Of a DNA stretch of 64,000 bases, positions 8,743 to 17,171 are shown piece after piece. Numbering within the stretch: position 1 is the stretch's first letter; each line of letters opens with the position of its first letter. The translations under genes were made by a program, and so were the position numbers. A model generated the notes under the pieces. That model did no database searches. It was given only the letters and a program-made list of their open reading frames with translations, and was not told where the DNA came from. This stretch comes from Roseicella frigidaeris (GTDB lineage: Bacteria > Pseudomonadota > Alphaproteobacteria > Acetobacterales > Acetobacteraceae): positions 843 to 64,842 of the forward strand of contig NZ_QLIX01000002.1 in the NCBI RefSeq assembly GCF_003258945.1, in the 5' to 3' direction.

Positions 8743-8846
8743 CCAGCCTCCGGGCGGCAAGGGGAAGCTGTCAAGCGAGCGGCGCTCCGCCTGCGGCCGC
8801 CCGGCGGGATGCGCTATGCTCGGCCCAACCGGACAGGGGAAGCAGC

Positions 8847-10106
8847 ATGGACACGCATATCGGCCTCGACCAGGCGGGCGCCGCGCGGGCGGCCCGGCTC
8901 GACCGGCTGGCGGAACTCGCCATCCGCGTCGGGCTGAACCTGGCGCCGGGGCAGGAGCTGGTGATGACGGCGCCGGTCGAGGCGATCGACCTCTCGCGCC
9001 GCATCACCGAGCAGGCCTATCGCGCCGGCGCCTCGCTGGTGACGACCCTGCTGGCGGACGACCGGGCGGTGCTGGCGCGCTACCGCCACGCCAGGGAGGA
9101 GAGCTTCGATACCGCCGCCGGCTGGCTCTATGACGGCATGGCGACGGCCTTCCGCAACGGCGCGGCGCGGCTGGCGATCGTCGGCGACGACCCGGCGCTG
9201 CTCGCCGGCCAGGACCCGGACCGCGTTGCCCGCGCCAACCGCGCCCGCTCCAAGGCCTATCGCCCGGCGCTGGAACTGATCTCGGCCACCGCCATCAACT
9301 GGACGCTGGTCGCGGCCGCGACGCCGGCCTGGGCCGCCGCGGTCTTCCCTGGCCTGCCGGAGGCCGAGGCGATGGACCGGCTCTGGGACGCGATCCTCGC
9401 CGCCTCCCGCGCCGACCGGCCCGACCCGGTCGCCGACTGGGCGGCGCACAACGCGGCGCTGCTGGCGCGGCGCGAGAGGCTGAACGAGCGGCGCTACGCC
9501 GCGCTGCACTTCCGCGGCCCGGGCACCGATCTCCGCGTCGGCCTGGCCGATGGCCATGCCTGGATGGGCGGGCTCTCCACCGCGAAGAACGGCATCACCG
9601 GCAACCCGAACATCCCGACCGAGGAGGTCTTCACCACCCCGCACAAGGACCGCACGGAGGGGGTGGTGGCCGCGACCAAGCCGCTCGCCTATCAGGGCAC
9701 GCTGATCCAGGACATCGCCGTGCGCTTCGAGGCCGGCCGGATCACCAGCGCCACGGCGCGCACCGGCCTGCCGGTGCTGGAGCGGATGATCGGCACCGAC
9801 GAGGGCGCCCGGCGGCTCGGCGAGGTGGCGCTGGTGCCACATTCCAACCCGATCGCGCAGAGCGGGCTGCTCTTCTACAACACGCTGTTCGACGAGAATG
9901 CGGCGAGCCATATCGCGCTCGGCCAGGCCTATTCGAAATGCTTCCTCGACAAGGCGCTGACCGAGGCCGAGCTGGCGGCGCGCGGCGCCAACCGCAGCCT
10001 GATCCATGTCGACTGGATGATCGGCTCGGCCGAGACGGATGTGGACGGGATCGATGCCGAGGGCCGCGCCGAGCCGCTGATGCGCGGCGGGGAGTGGGTG
10101 CGCTAG
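8847..10106 (+). CDS. M29-family aminopeptidase (AmpS/AmpT type)
   Basis: A 419-residue protein with the thermophilic-type metallo-aminopeptidase layout: LAIRVGLNLAPGQELVM near the start, GLADGHAWMGG, the metal-binding segment NIPTEEVFTTPHKDRTEG, then EVALVPHSNPIAQSG, FYNTLFDENAASHIALG and HVDWMIGS. Conserved Glu, His and Asp ligands for a dinuclear metal site are visible in these blocks. It should remove N-terminal residues from peptides in the cytoplasm. The start has AGGGGA upstream. A much longer in-frame extension across the divergent CoA-transferase gene is an artefact of GC bias. Confidence 0.92.
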   Translation: MDTHIGLDQAGAARAARLDRLAELAIRVGLNLAPGQELVMTAPVEAIDLSRRITEQAYRAGASLVTTLLADDRAVLARYRHAREESFDTAAGWLYDGMATAFRNGAARLAIVGDDPALLAGQDPDRVARANRARSKAYRPALELISATAINWTLVAAATPAWAAAVFPGLPEAEAMDRLWDAILAASRADRPDPVADWAAHNAALLARRERLNERRYAALHFRGPGTDLRVGLADGHAWMGGLSTAKNGITGNPNIPTEEVFTTPHKDRTEGVVAATKPLAYQGTLIQDIAVRFEAGRITSATARTGLPVLERMIGTDEGARRLGEVALVPHSNPIAQSGLLFYNTLFDENAASHIALGQAYSKCFLDKALTEAELAARGANRSLIHVDWMIGSAETDVDGIDAEGRAEPLMRGGEWVR

Positions 10107-10230
10107 CTTTCCCCACGACGGCGCTGCGCGCCGCCGCGAGGGCGCCGGGATTCGCCTCGGGCCCGAGGGGAGCCACAGCCTGCCGCCGCAACGCCGCGGC
10201 AGGGCAACGGGTGGCGACGGGATGCGGCGA
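10107..10230 (+). repeat. Double-hairpin intergenic repeat, family 2, copy A (degenerate)
   Basis: Directly after the aminopeptidase stop, a first GC-rich palindromic part is followed by a second hairpin at 10179-10203 (CCTGCCGCCGC, short loop, GCCGCGGCAGG with mismatch). It is flanked by GAGCCACAG before and GGCAACGGGTGGCGACGG after. The same order of elements appears at 23418-23532 and 31173-31285, and in part at 11103-11200. All copies begin within about ten bases after a stop codon on the same strand or directly after a family 1 element. Confidence 0.7.
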
Positions 10231-10296
10231 AGGGCCGGGTGGTCACGGGCCGCATGGGCTGCTGCGAGGCGCCGCGACTCGGGCTATGCTCGCCCC

Positions 10297-10995
10297 ATGC
10301 AGCCCGCCGCCGAGTCGCAGCCTGCCGCCCAAGCTCCCGCGCGCATGCCGTGGGACTTCCACCCCGCCCTGACCGAGGAGCGGCTCCGTCTCTGCGCCCG
10401 TATGCTGGCCAACGCCCGGCGCGACGCCCTGGCCATGGCGAGCTACGAGCTCGGCGACGACCCCTGGTCGGTCGGCTGCCGCGCCTTCGCCTTCGGCCGC
10501 CACCGGCTGCGCCGCGCCGCCGAATCCGGCGACTATCCCTGGCTGGAGGTGCTGGACGACAGCGCGCATTTCGTCTTCGTCATCGGCGGCAACGGCCAGG
10601 GCGTGCCGGTGCGCTTCTATCGCGGCGCCGCCGACGACCCGACCGACCGCACCCTGCGGCGGCAGGAGACGGAATCCGAGCAGCTCTCCCTCGCCCTCGG
10701 CGAGGAAGCGGCGGCGGGGCTGGTCTTCCGCTTCGCGGTCGAGACCGGGGAGGGCGGCCGCGTCGATCGCGTGGTGTTCCTGGCGCTGCGCGGCGAGGAG
10801 CGCGTGGAGTGCTTCTGGCCGGTGCCGCTCGAGCTGCCGCCGGCCAGCGCCGGCGCCGCCGAGCAGCTTCGGCTGATCGCCGATGACGGCTATGCCGGGC
10901 CGGCGCCGCATGTGCCGGGCGCGCCGCCGGGCCCGGCCCTGCCGCGGCGCAAGCCGGTGCCGCCGCTGCATCGCCGCCAGGCCGGGCTGTTCTAG
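10297..10995 (+). CDS. Conserved-looking hypothetical protein
   Basis: A 232-residue soluble protein that I do not recognise. Past a Pro/Ala-rich start, the core runs from MPWDFHPALTEERLRLCARML to LPPASAGAAEQLRLI, with GDYPWLEVLDDSAHFVFVIGG and a C-terminal Pro/Arg-rich tail. Codon use matches the neighbours, and it has no signal peptide or membrane segment. Start choice is uncertain between the ATG used here and one 48 bases downstream (MPWDFHP), which begins the better-ordered part. The stop is fused to the family 1 repeat (TCTAGAGCAG). Confidence 0.65.
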   Translation: MQPAAESQPAAQAPARMPWDFHPALTEERLRLCARMLANARRDALAMASYELGDDPWSVGCRAFAFGRHRLRRAAESGDYPWLEVLDDSAHFVFVIGGNGQGVPVRFYRGAADDPTDRTLRRQETESEQLSLALGEEAAAGLVFRFAVETGEGGRVDRVVFLALRGEERVECFWPVPLELPPASAGAAEQLRLIADDGYAGPAPHVPGAPPGPALPRRKPVPPLHRRQAGLF

Positions 10996-11100
10996 AGCAG
11001 ATCCTGTCCGGATGAACTCATCCGGACAGGTGAAGATGCTCGTAAAAACAAGTACCTAGAGCATTGCAGGTGAACGGAAGTTCGCGGGAAATGCTCTAGA
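10996..11100. repeat. Stem-loop intergenic repeat, family 1, copy 2, plus adjoining palindrome
   Basis: A 12-bp stem (11003-11014 with 11019-11030) and 4-base loop AACT are flanked by AGCAGAT and TGAAGATGCT, matching the reverse complement of the 31-80 element. It is followed by a second structure: TAGAGCATT at 11057-11065 pairs with AATGCTCTA at 11090-11098, enclosing a GTGAAC/GTTCGC hairpin. With copy 1 it forms a small family of structured 3' elements. Confidence 0.7.
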
Positions 11101-11102
11101 AC

Positions 11103-11200
11103 GCCCCACGAAGCCGCTTCGTGGCTTCTCGGGGCCCATGGGGTCCCTCCCGCCCGAGCCGCGACGGGACAACGGGCCGCGACGGTTCCGCCAGGCGCCA
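11103..11200 (+). repeat. Double-hairpin intergenic repeat, family 2, copy B (partial)
   Basis: Contains the first hairpin (CCACGAAG-CCG-CTTCGTGG at 11106-11124) in the CCCC...GGGG context of the family, and a GACAACGGGCCGCGACGGTT end like the consensus tail. The second hairpin is missing. It directly abuts the family 1 palindrome, so two repeat types are stacked after the same gene. Confidence 0.55.
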
Positions 11201-11292
11201 TTGCCCGCTGCTTGACCACTCCGGCGACGCATGGTCGCCTGCGGCAAGGCCCGTGGGCATCCCGACCCGCGGCCGCGGAGGAGGAACGCGCC

Positions 11293-11349
11293 ATGTCCCG
11301 GTATCCGGCCAGGGGCCGCCATGGCGGGCGGCGGGCGATCCCGGCATGA
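11293..11349 (+). CDS. Possible 18-codon leader ORF overlapping the thiolase-like gene
   Basis: ATG at 11293 is preceded by a strong ribosome site (GGAGGAACGCGCC). The frame encodes MSRYPARGRHGGRRAIPA and stops with TGA at 11347, overlapping the downstream ATG at 11346 by four bases (ATGA). The thiolase-like gene itself has no visible Shine-Dalgarno, so translation may reach it by coupling from this basic mini-peptide. No long stretch of one amino acid suggests attenuation. It may simply be a ribosome-loading device. Confidence 0.4.
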   Translation: MSRYPARGRHGGRRAIPA

Positions 11350-12503
11350 GCCTCTCCGGCCAGGCCGCCGTCACCGGCATCGGCGAGACCGACTACCGGC
11401 GCGATGCCGGCGGCCGCAGCGTGCTGCGGCTGCAGCTCGAGGCCTCGCTCGCCGCCATCGCCGATGCCGGGCTGGCGCCGCGCGAGATCGACGGCATCGT
11501 CCTGCCGATGGGCACCGGCGGCACCGTCGCCGAGGATTTCGTCACCAATCTCGGCATCCCCGACCTGCGCCTCTCCACCACCACGCCGCTCGGCGGCGCC
11601 GGGGCGGTGGCGGCGGTGCAATGCGCCGTGGCGGCGGTCGCGGCCGGGCTCTGCCGGCACGTGCTGCTGCCGCTCGGCCGCACCGGGCGCACCGGCAGCC
11701 GCATCGGGGCGCGCATCCATCAGATGCCGCAATTCCGCACCGTCGGCGAGTTCGAGGCGCCGGTCGGCGCCCTCGCCCCGGCGCAGTACTACGCGCCCAT
11801 GGCGCGGCGGCACATGGAGCTCTACGGCACCACCAGCCGCCAGCTCGCCGAGATCGCCGTCACCACGCGCCGGCACGCCATCCTCAACGGCAATGCCAGC
11901 ATGACCGGGCCGATGACGATCGAGGACCACCAGGCCTCGCGCCTGATCGCCGACCCGCTGCGCCTGCTCGATTGCAGCCTGGAGAGCGACGGCGCCGCGG
12001 CGGTGGTGGTGAGCGCGGCCGAGATCGCCCGCGACGCGCCGCGGCCGCGCGTGCTGGTGACCGGCGTGGCGGAGGGGCATCCGGACAGCCCGAGCGCCAT
12101 CACCCAGCGGCCGGACCTGACGCGGCTCGGCCTCGCCAAGGCGGCGCCGCGCGCCTTCGCCATGGCCGGGGTGACGCCGGCCGATATCCAGGTCGCCGAG
12201 ATCTACGACTGCTTCACCTATATCGTGCTGTGCCAGATCGAGGATCTCGGCTTCTGCGCCAAGGGGGAGGGGGGTGCCTTCGTCGAGGGAGGCGCGCTCG
12301 GCCTCGGCGGCAGGCTGCCGGTGAACACCCATGGCGGGCTGCTCTCGCAGTCGCACATGGCGGGCATGAACCATGTGGTCGAGCTGGTGCGGCAGCTCCG
12401 TGGCGAGGCGGGGGCGGCGCAGGTCGAAGGCGCCAGCCTCGGCCTCGTCACCGGTTATGGCGATCTCGGCGACGGCACGGTCGCCATCATGGCGCGGGGC
12501 TGA
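11346..12503 (+). CDS. Thiolase-like protein (SCP-X/Ltp type) lacking the nucleophilic cysteine
   Basis: A 385-residue thiolase-fold protein: VTGIGETDYRRDAGGRS, LAAIADAGLAPREIDG, EIYDCFTYIVLCQIEDLGFC and a C-terminal His block NTHGGLLSQSH. The position of the thiolase nucleophile (normally C-A/S-S/G) reads GGAGAVAA near residue 86, so Cys is replaced by Ala, and the second catalytic Cys is also absent. Related proteins paired with DUF35 partners act as retro-aldolases (Ltp2-ChsH2) or non-canonical thiolases. The next gene is exactly such a partner, five bases downstream. The substrate is unknown. Start chosen as above. Confidence 0.88.
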   Translation: MSLSGQAAVTGIGETDYRRDAGGRSVLRLQLEASLAAIADAGLAPREIDGIVLPMGTGGTVAEDFVTNLGIPDLRLSTTTPLGGAGAVAAVQCAVAAVAAGLCRHVLLPLGRTGRTGSRIGARIHQMPQFRTVGEFEAPVGALAPAQYYAPMARRHMELYGTTSRQLAEIAVTTRRHAILNGNASMTGPMTIEDHQASRLIADPLRLLDCSLESDGAAAVVVSAAEIARDAPRPRVLVTGVAEGHPDSPSAITQRPDLTRLGLAKAAPRAFAMAGVTPADIQVAEIYDCFTYIVLCQIEDLGFCAKGEGGAFVEGGALGLGGRLPVNTHGGLLSQSHMAGMNHVVELVRQLRGEAGAAQVEGASLGLVTGYGDLGDGTVAIMARG

Positions 12504-12507
12504 GGGG

Positions 12508-12936
12508 ATGGCTGCGACAATGACGGAGATGCCGCGGAAGCCCCTGCCCGAACCGAGCGGGGAAAGCCGGCCCTATTGGGAGGGCCTCGCCGCCGGGCGG
12601 CTCATGCTGCAGCGCTGCGCCGCCTGCGGCCGCATCCGCCACTATCCGCGTCCGCTCTGCGACGCCTGCCACTCCTTCGAGACGGGCTGGGTGGCGGCGA
12701 GCGGCGAGGCATCGGTGCAGAGCTGGACCGTCGCGCATCACCCCTACCACCCCGCCTTCCGCGGCGAGCTGCCCTACACGCTCGTCACCGCCGACCTGCC
12801 GGAGGGCGTGCGGCTGGTCGCGCAGCTCCGCGATGCCGGGCCGGAGGCGCTGCGCCTCGGCGCGCCGCTGCGCATCGGCATCGAGGAGAATGGCGAGGGG
12901 CAGGCCCTGCCGGTGCTGCGCCTCGCCGGGGGCTGA
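12508..12936 (+). CDS. DUF35 OB-fold/zinc-ribbon protein (acyl-CoA-associated)
   Basis: This 142-residue protein has a zinc ribbon at about residues 35-53 (CAACG...LCDACH, C-x2-C-x11-C-x2-C) and a C-terminal OB-fold (SWTVAHHPYHPAF, PYTLVTADLPEGVRLVAQL). Such proteins bind CoA moieties and form complexes with thiolase-like enzymes, as in ChsH2-Ltp2 or BbsA-BbsB. It lies directly after the thiolase-like gene and probably forms a heteromer with it. A second ATG (12520) four codons inside is an equally good start with AGGGG upstream. Confidence 0.9.
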   Translation: MAATMTEMPRKPLPEPSGESRPYWEGLAAGRLMLQRCAACGRIRHYPRPLCDACHSFETGWVAASGEASVQSWTVAHHPYHPAFRGELPYTLVTADLPEGVRLVAQLRDAGPEALRLGAPLRIGIEENGEGQALPVLRLAGG

Positions 12937-12937
12937 G

Positions 12938-12962
12938 GCGGGAGGGCAGGGGCCCCTCCCGC
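12938..12962. terminator. Bidirectional hairpin between convergent genes
   Basis: GCGGGAGGG (12938-12946) pairs perfectly with CCCTCCCGC (12954-12962) around a 7-base loop. It starts two bases after the DUF35 stop and ends eight bases before the stop of the opposing LLM gene. A 9-bp GC stem between converging stops suits a shared terminator, although no T-tract follows on either strand. Confidence 0.55.
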
Positions 12963-12969
12963 GGTGGCG

Positions 12970-14067
12970 TCAGGCCGCTGCCTGGCCGGTGGATGCCTTG
13001 CCCCAGGATTTCAGCACCGGCAGCACCTCCTTGGCGAAGAGCCGCAGGCCCCGCTCGGCGACGTCATAGGGCGTGCCGCCGAAGCGGAAGGAGACGTTGA
13101 GCTCGAAATCGCCGAGCAGCGTCCGCCGCGCCTCCAGCCCGCGCAGGATCTTCTCCGGCGTGCCCCAGCTCGCCGCCTGCATGAAGCCCTTCACCGCGCC
13201 CTCGAGCCCGCCGGCCTTCCGCGCCAGATCGGCCTTCTGCTGGTAGGAATCATAGCCCTTCACGCTGGCGAAATGCTCACCCAGGAATTCGTAGTGATGG
13301 AAGTTGCTCTCGACGAATTTGCCCTGGTAGCGATAGGCCTCCTCCTCGCAGCGCGCGAGGTCGGTGCCGCAGATCACGAACTCGGTCATCATCAGCGTCG
13401 GCGGCTCGGTGCCGTGATATTGCCGGTGCAGCGCGCGGCCGCGCTCGATCACCGGCTGGCGCATCTCCCAGGGCCGGTCGGCGAACATCACCATATGCGC
13501 GCCGAGCTTGGCCGCGGAGTTGACGGAATCCTCGCTGGACGCCACCGCGTAGATGCGGCCCTCGAAGCTGTGCTGCGGCCGCGGGCGGAGCTCGATGCGC
13601 GGCTGCTTGTAGAACTTGCCCTTGCCCTCGATGAAGCCGGTCCGCAGCGCCTCGATGATCATCGGCGCCGCCTCGTCGAAGCGCTCGCGCGATTCGTCCA
13701 TGCTGACGCGGAAGGCCTCGAATTCCCGCCGCGCCAGGCCGCGGCCCATGCCGAAGCGGAACCGCCCCTTGCTCAGCAGGTCGAGCACGGCGGCGTTCTC
13801 GGCGACGCGCAGCGGGTCGTGCCAGGGCAGGATGACGGCGGCGGTGCCGACATCGATGCCCGGGCAGGCCGCCGCCAGATAGGTCATGAGCTGGATGTTG
13901 TCGGGCACGAAGGAATAGTCGTTGAAATGGTGTTCGGCCGACCACAGGCAGTCGAAGCCGGACTCGGCCGCGATGCGGGCGAGGCGCAGCTCCTCCTCCC
14001 AGACCTGGCCATCCGGGCAGCCTTCCCAGCCGTAGCTGGAGAAGATCATCATCATCCCGACATCCAT
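12970..14067 (-). CDS. LLM class flavin-dependent oxidoreductase
   Basis: A 365-residue luciferase-like monooxygenase-fold enzyme. It begins MDVGMMMIFSSYGW, followed by ARIAAESGFDCLWSAEHHFNDYSF and the family block GTAAVILPWHDPLRVAENAAVLDLLSKGRFRFGMGRG. These proteins use FMN or F420 and a reductase partner to oxygenate small organic molecules. The ATG at 14067 carries GAGAG upstream; a longer frame adds 78 low-complexity residues. It faces the PEP-mutase-family gene across a 324-base divergent gap. It shares its fold with the 26311-27318 product; both lie within a few kb of a thiolase-like/DUF35 pair. Confidence 0.92.
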   Translation of the reverse strand: MDVGMMMIFSSYGWEGCPDGQVWEEELRLARIAAESGFDCLWSAEHHFNDYSFVPDNIQLMTYLAAACPGIDVGTAAVILPWHDPLRVAENAAVLDLLSKGRFRFGMGRGLARREFEAFRVSMDESRERFDEAAPMIIEALRTGFIEGKGKFYKQPRIELRPRPQHSFEGRIYAVASSEDSVNSAAKLGAHMVMFADRPWEMRQPVIERGRALHRQYHGTEPPTLMMTEFVICGTDLARCEEEAYRYQGKFVESNFHHYEFLGEHFASVKGYDSYQQKADLARKAGGLEGAVKGFMQAASWGTPEKILRGLEARRTLLGDFELNVSFRFGGTPYDVAERGLRLFAKEVLPVLKSWGKASTGQAAA

Positions 14068-14391
14068 GGCGTTTCTCTCCCATTCTCTTGTCGCGGGCGC
14101 GCCGCGAGGGACCGGTGCCGGGCGGGCGTCCCCGGCGCAGGCGCCGGGGCACGGCTTTGCGGCAGGACCGGGGAAGGATGCGGGCTCTTGGTCGGGCCGG
14201 CCGCCATTCCGGGGCGAGGATCCGCGCGGCACCAGGGGATCCGACGCTATCGCCCTTCCCCGGGGGCGGCAACCGGGCGCCCGCGCCCATGCCGCGCCCA
14301 TGCCGCGCCCATGTCGCGCCCCTGGCCGGATCGCCGGAGCGGCCTATGCTTCCGGCACGCGGCGCCCCGAGAGGCGCCTGAGGAGAGACGC
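14068..14391. other. Divergent intergenic region with a triple 11-bp repeat
   Basis: This gap separates the divergent LLM (minus) and PEP-mutase-family (plus) genes and must hold both promoters. CCGCGCCCATG occurs three times in perfect tandem at 14281-14313, followed by a partial TCGCGCCCC. No convincing -35/-10 pair stands out, and I see no small gene. Confidence 0.5.
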
Positions 14392-15255
14392 ATGACCCCG
14401 CCCGACCGCCTGCGCGCCCTGCTCGCCGAGCCCGGCTTCGTCGTGATGCCCGCCGTCTGGGACGGGCTGAGCGCCAAGCTCGCCGCCGGCGCCGGCTTCC
14501 GCACCGCCTTCCTCTCCGGCTCCTGCGTCGCGGCCAGCCGCCTCGGCGGCCCGGATCTCGACCTCGTCTCCTTCGGCGAGATGTTCGACAGCTTCACCAT
14601 GGTCCGCAACGCGGCGCCGGAGACGCTGATCCTCGCCGATGGCGACCATGGCTATGGCAACGCCATGAACGTGCAGCGGGTGGTGCGGCAGTATGGCCGG
14701 GCCGGCGCCGCGGCGGTGCTGATCGAGGACAAGATCACGCCGCGCGCCCTGACCGCCGCTGGCAAGCCCTGCCTGCCGCGGCAGGAGGCGCGGATGAAGA
14801 TCCGCGCCGCGGTCGAGGCGGCGCGGGAGTCCGGCATCCTGGTCCTCGCCCGGACCGATTGCCGCCCCACCCAGGGCATCGACGAGGCGGTGGCCCGGAT
14901 CGAGATCTTCGCCGAGGAGGGGGCCGACATCTTCCTCCTCGACAGCCCGGCCGATGCGGCGGAGATCCGCCGCGCCGTCGCCGCGACGGGCGGCCGCCCC
15001 TCCTTCGCCGTCCTCTCCCCGGGCGGCGCCCGCGCCAACCCCTCGCGCCGGGAGGCCGAGGCGCTCGGCTTCAAGATCGGCACCTATCCGACCGCCATGC
15101 TCTCGCCGGCCGTCGCCGGCCTGCAGGCCGGGCTGGCGGCGCTGCAGGCCGGCGCGGCGGAGGCGGCGAGCGCCTTGCCGCCGGCCGAGCTGCGGACGGT
15201 TCTCGGCTATGGCGATTACGATCGCGAGGCCGCGCCCTTCGCCCCGCCGGGGTGA
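14392..15255 (+). CDS. Isocitrate lyase/PEP mutase family enzyme
   Basis: A 287-residue (beta/alpha)8-type enzyme: LLAEPGFVVMPAVWDGLSAKLA, LADGDHGYGNAMNVQRVVRQYGRAGAAAVLIED, then RMKIRAAVEAARESGILVLARTD and AEEGADIFLLDSP. The Asp and Glu metal-binding positions of the superfamily are present (DGDHGYG, IEDK). The KKCGH catalytic loop of isocitrate lyases is replaced by ITPRALTAAGK, which points to a carboxy-lyase, hydrolase or oxaloacetate decarboxylase activity. GAGGAGAG precedes the ATG. Exact substrate unknown. Confidence 0.88.
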   Translation: MTPPDRLRALLAEPGFVVMPAVWDGLSAKLAAGAGFRTAFLSGSCVAASRLGGPDLDLVSFGEMFDSFTMVRNAAPETLILADGDHGYGNAMNVQRVVRQYGRAGAAAVLIEDKITPRALTAAGKPCLPRQEARMKIRAAVEAARESGILVLARTDCRPTQGIDEAVARIEIFAEEGADIFLLDSPADAAEIRRAVAATGGRPSFAVLSPGGARANPSRREAEALGFKIGTYPTAMLSPAVAGLQAGLAALQAGAAEAASALPPAELRTVLGYGDYDREAAPFAPPG

Positions 15256-15299
15256 TTTCCGTCCCGGAACGCCGGTTGCGCTCGGCATGCCGCTATTTC

Positions 15300-15328
15300 T
15301 TGGACCTCAAAACTGTCGATGCTAATCT
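15300..15328 (+). promoter_or_regulatory. Candidate sigma-70-type promoter for the sensory operon
   Basis: TTGGAC (15300-15305), a 17-base spacer and TAATCT (15323-15328) lie in the short AT-richer gap between the PEP-mutase-family gene and the hybrid kinase. Placement and spacing suit a housekeeping promoter for the kinase-FIST-kinase operon. The hexamers match the consensus only partly. Confidence 0.35.
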
Positions 15329-15391
15329 TCGGGATGGTGTACGTCCGTTTTGGTGAGCGGCACGCACCGTCCATGCGGGCAACGGCAATCG

Positions 15392-17131
15392 ATGCGAGCG
15401 TCTATCCGACCTGTCGCCGGGCAGGCCGACCAGCGGGCCGATCCTGGCGGTCGCCTGGCCGGCCTGGGTGACCATCACTGGCGGCGGGTGCCGGAACGCA
15501 CCGCCGCGCCGGAGGTCGGTTGCGTGGCGGATGCGGTGCCGGCGCTGATCTGGGCGACCGACGCGGCCGGCCGGATCACCTATGTCAACCGCCGCTTCGA
15601 GGCGGCCTTCGGCCCGCTGGCCGCCGGGATGCCGGGCGATGGCTGGCAGGCGATCCTCGCCCCCGCCTCCCGGACGCCCTTCCGCGACGCCTTCGCCCTG
15701 GCCATCCACGGCCGGACGGCCCTGCGGGTCGAGGTCGAGGTCCGGCTGCGCGACGGCACGCCGCGCTGGCACCGCTGCGAGGCGACCCCGACGCTGGATG
15801 CCGAGGGGCGGCTGAGCGGCTTCGCCGGCTGCAACATCGATCTCACCGAGGCCCGCGAGGCGGAGGCGGCGCTGCGCGAGCTGAACGCGACGCTGGAGCG
15901 CCGCGTGGTGGAGCGGACCGCCCAGCTCGCCGCCGAGGCCGCCGCCCGTTCGGCGGCGCAGGATCGGCTGCGCCACACCCAGAAGCTGGAGGCGCTGGGC
16001 CAGCTCTCGGGCGGCGTGGCGCATGACTTCAACAACGCCTCGGCGGCGGTGCTCGCCGGGATCGCCCTGCTCGAGAAGCGGCACGGCAAGGCGATCGCCG
16101 CTGTCGGCCCGGGCTCGGCGGGGCTGCTGGCCGGGCTGCGCGAGGCGGCGGAGCGTGGCGCCGCCATCTCGCGCCGTATGCTCGCCTTCGCCCGGCGCGA
16201 GGAGCTGCGGGCGAGCGAGGTCGAGCCGACCGAGCTGCTGCGCAACCTTCGGGCGATCCTCGCCAATGCGATCGGGCCGGTGGTGCGCATCGCGGTCGAT
16301 GCCCCGGGCGCCCTGCCGTCGCTCCGCGTCGACCGGGCCCAGCTCGAGACCACGCTGATCAACCTCGCCGTCAATGCCCGGGACGCCATGCCGGAGGGCG
16401 GCACGGTGACGCTCGGCGCCGCGCTGGAGGAGGTGGCGGCCGGCCAGCCGGCTTCCCCGCAGCGCCCCGTCCTGCCGCCCGGGCCCTATCTGCGTCTCTG
16501 GGTGGCCGATACCGGCATCGGGATGGATGGCGAGATCCTGCACCGGGCGGCCGAGCCGTTCTTCACCACCAAGCCGCGCGACAAGGGCACCGGCCTCGGC
16601 CTGTCCATGGCGGATGGCTTCGCGGTGCAGTCGGGCGGCGCCATGCGGATCGAGAGCCGCCCGGGCGAGGGCACGAGGGTGACGCTCTGGCTTCCCTGCG
16701 GCCGCGACCAGCGGGCGCCGCCGCCCGAGCCGGCATCGGGCGCGCGGCGCCGGGTCCTGGTGGTCGATGACCAGCCGATGATGCGCCGCTTCCTGGCCGA
16801 TTGCCTCGGCCATGAGGGGTGGGAGGTGCAGGAGGCGGAGGATAGCGGCCAAGCGCTGCTCGACCTGGCCTCCGGGAGGCCCTGCGACCTTCTCATCTCG
16901 GATCTGAGCATGCCGGGCATGGATGGCACCGCCCTCATCCAGGCCGCCCGCGAACGGCGCCCCGGTCTCGTCGCCGTGCTGCTGACGGGCACGGGCCAGA
17001 TGGCCGATCTCGCCCCGCTGGCCCGACGCGGGGGGTTCACCCTGCTCCGCAAGCCGGTCTCCCCATCCGAGCTGGCGGATTGCCTGGCGGCGCTGACGCA
17101 TGCGCCGCCGGTCGCCGAGCCGATGCCATGA
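15392..17131 (+). CDS. PAS-containing hybrid histidine kinase with C-terminal receiver
   Basis: About 579 residues. A PAS domain comes first (ALIWATDAAGRITYVNRRFEAAFG), then a coiled linker, then HisKA with H211 in GGVAHDFNN. A HATPase follows (NLAVNARDAMPEGG, DTGIGM, TGLGLS), and the receiver starts near residue 456 with VLVVDDQPMMRRF; the acceptor Asp is D504 in SDLSMPG. No membrane segment is visible, so it is a cytosolic sensor. There is no DNA-binding output. Start is uncertain: a GTG at 15353 would add 13 residues. A FIST gene and a second kinase follow closely, suggesting one signalling unit. Confidence 0.88.
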   Translation: MRASIRPVAGQADQRADPGGRLAGLGDHHWRRVPERTAAPEVGCVADAVPALIWATDAAGRITYVNRRFEAAFGPLAAGMPGDGWQAILAPASRTPFRDAFALAIHGRTALRVEVEVRLRDGTPRWHRCEATPTLDAEGRLSGFAGCNIDLTEAREAEAALRELNATLERRVVERTAQLAAEAAARSAAQDRLRHTQKLEALGQLSGGVAHDFNNASAAVLAGIALLEKRHGKAIAAVGPGSAGLLAGLREAAERGAAISRRMLAFARREELRASEVEPTELLRNLRAILANAIGPVVRIAVDAPGALPSLRVDRAQLETTLINLAVNARDAMPEGGTVTLGAALEEVAAGQPASPQRPVLPPGPYLRLWVADTGIGMDGEILHRAAEPFFTTKPRDKGTGLGLSMADGFAVQSGGAMRIESRPGEGTRVTLWLPCGRDQRAPPPEPASGARRRVLVVDDQPMMRRFLADCLGHEGWEVQEAEDSGQALLDLASGRPCDLLISDLSMPGMDGTALIQAARERRPGLVAVLLTGTGQMADLAPLARRGGFTLLRKPVSPSELADCLAALTHAPPVAEPMP

Positions 17132-17171
17132 CTGTCGCCCCCCGCCCGCGGCGCTTCCCGAGGAACCCGGT

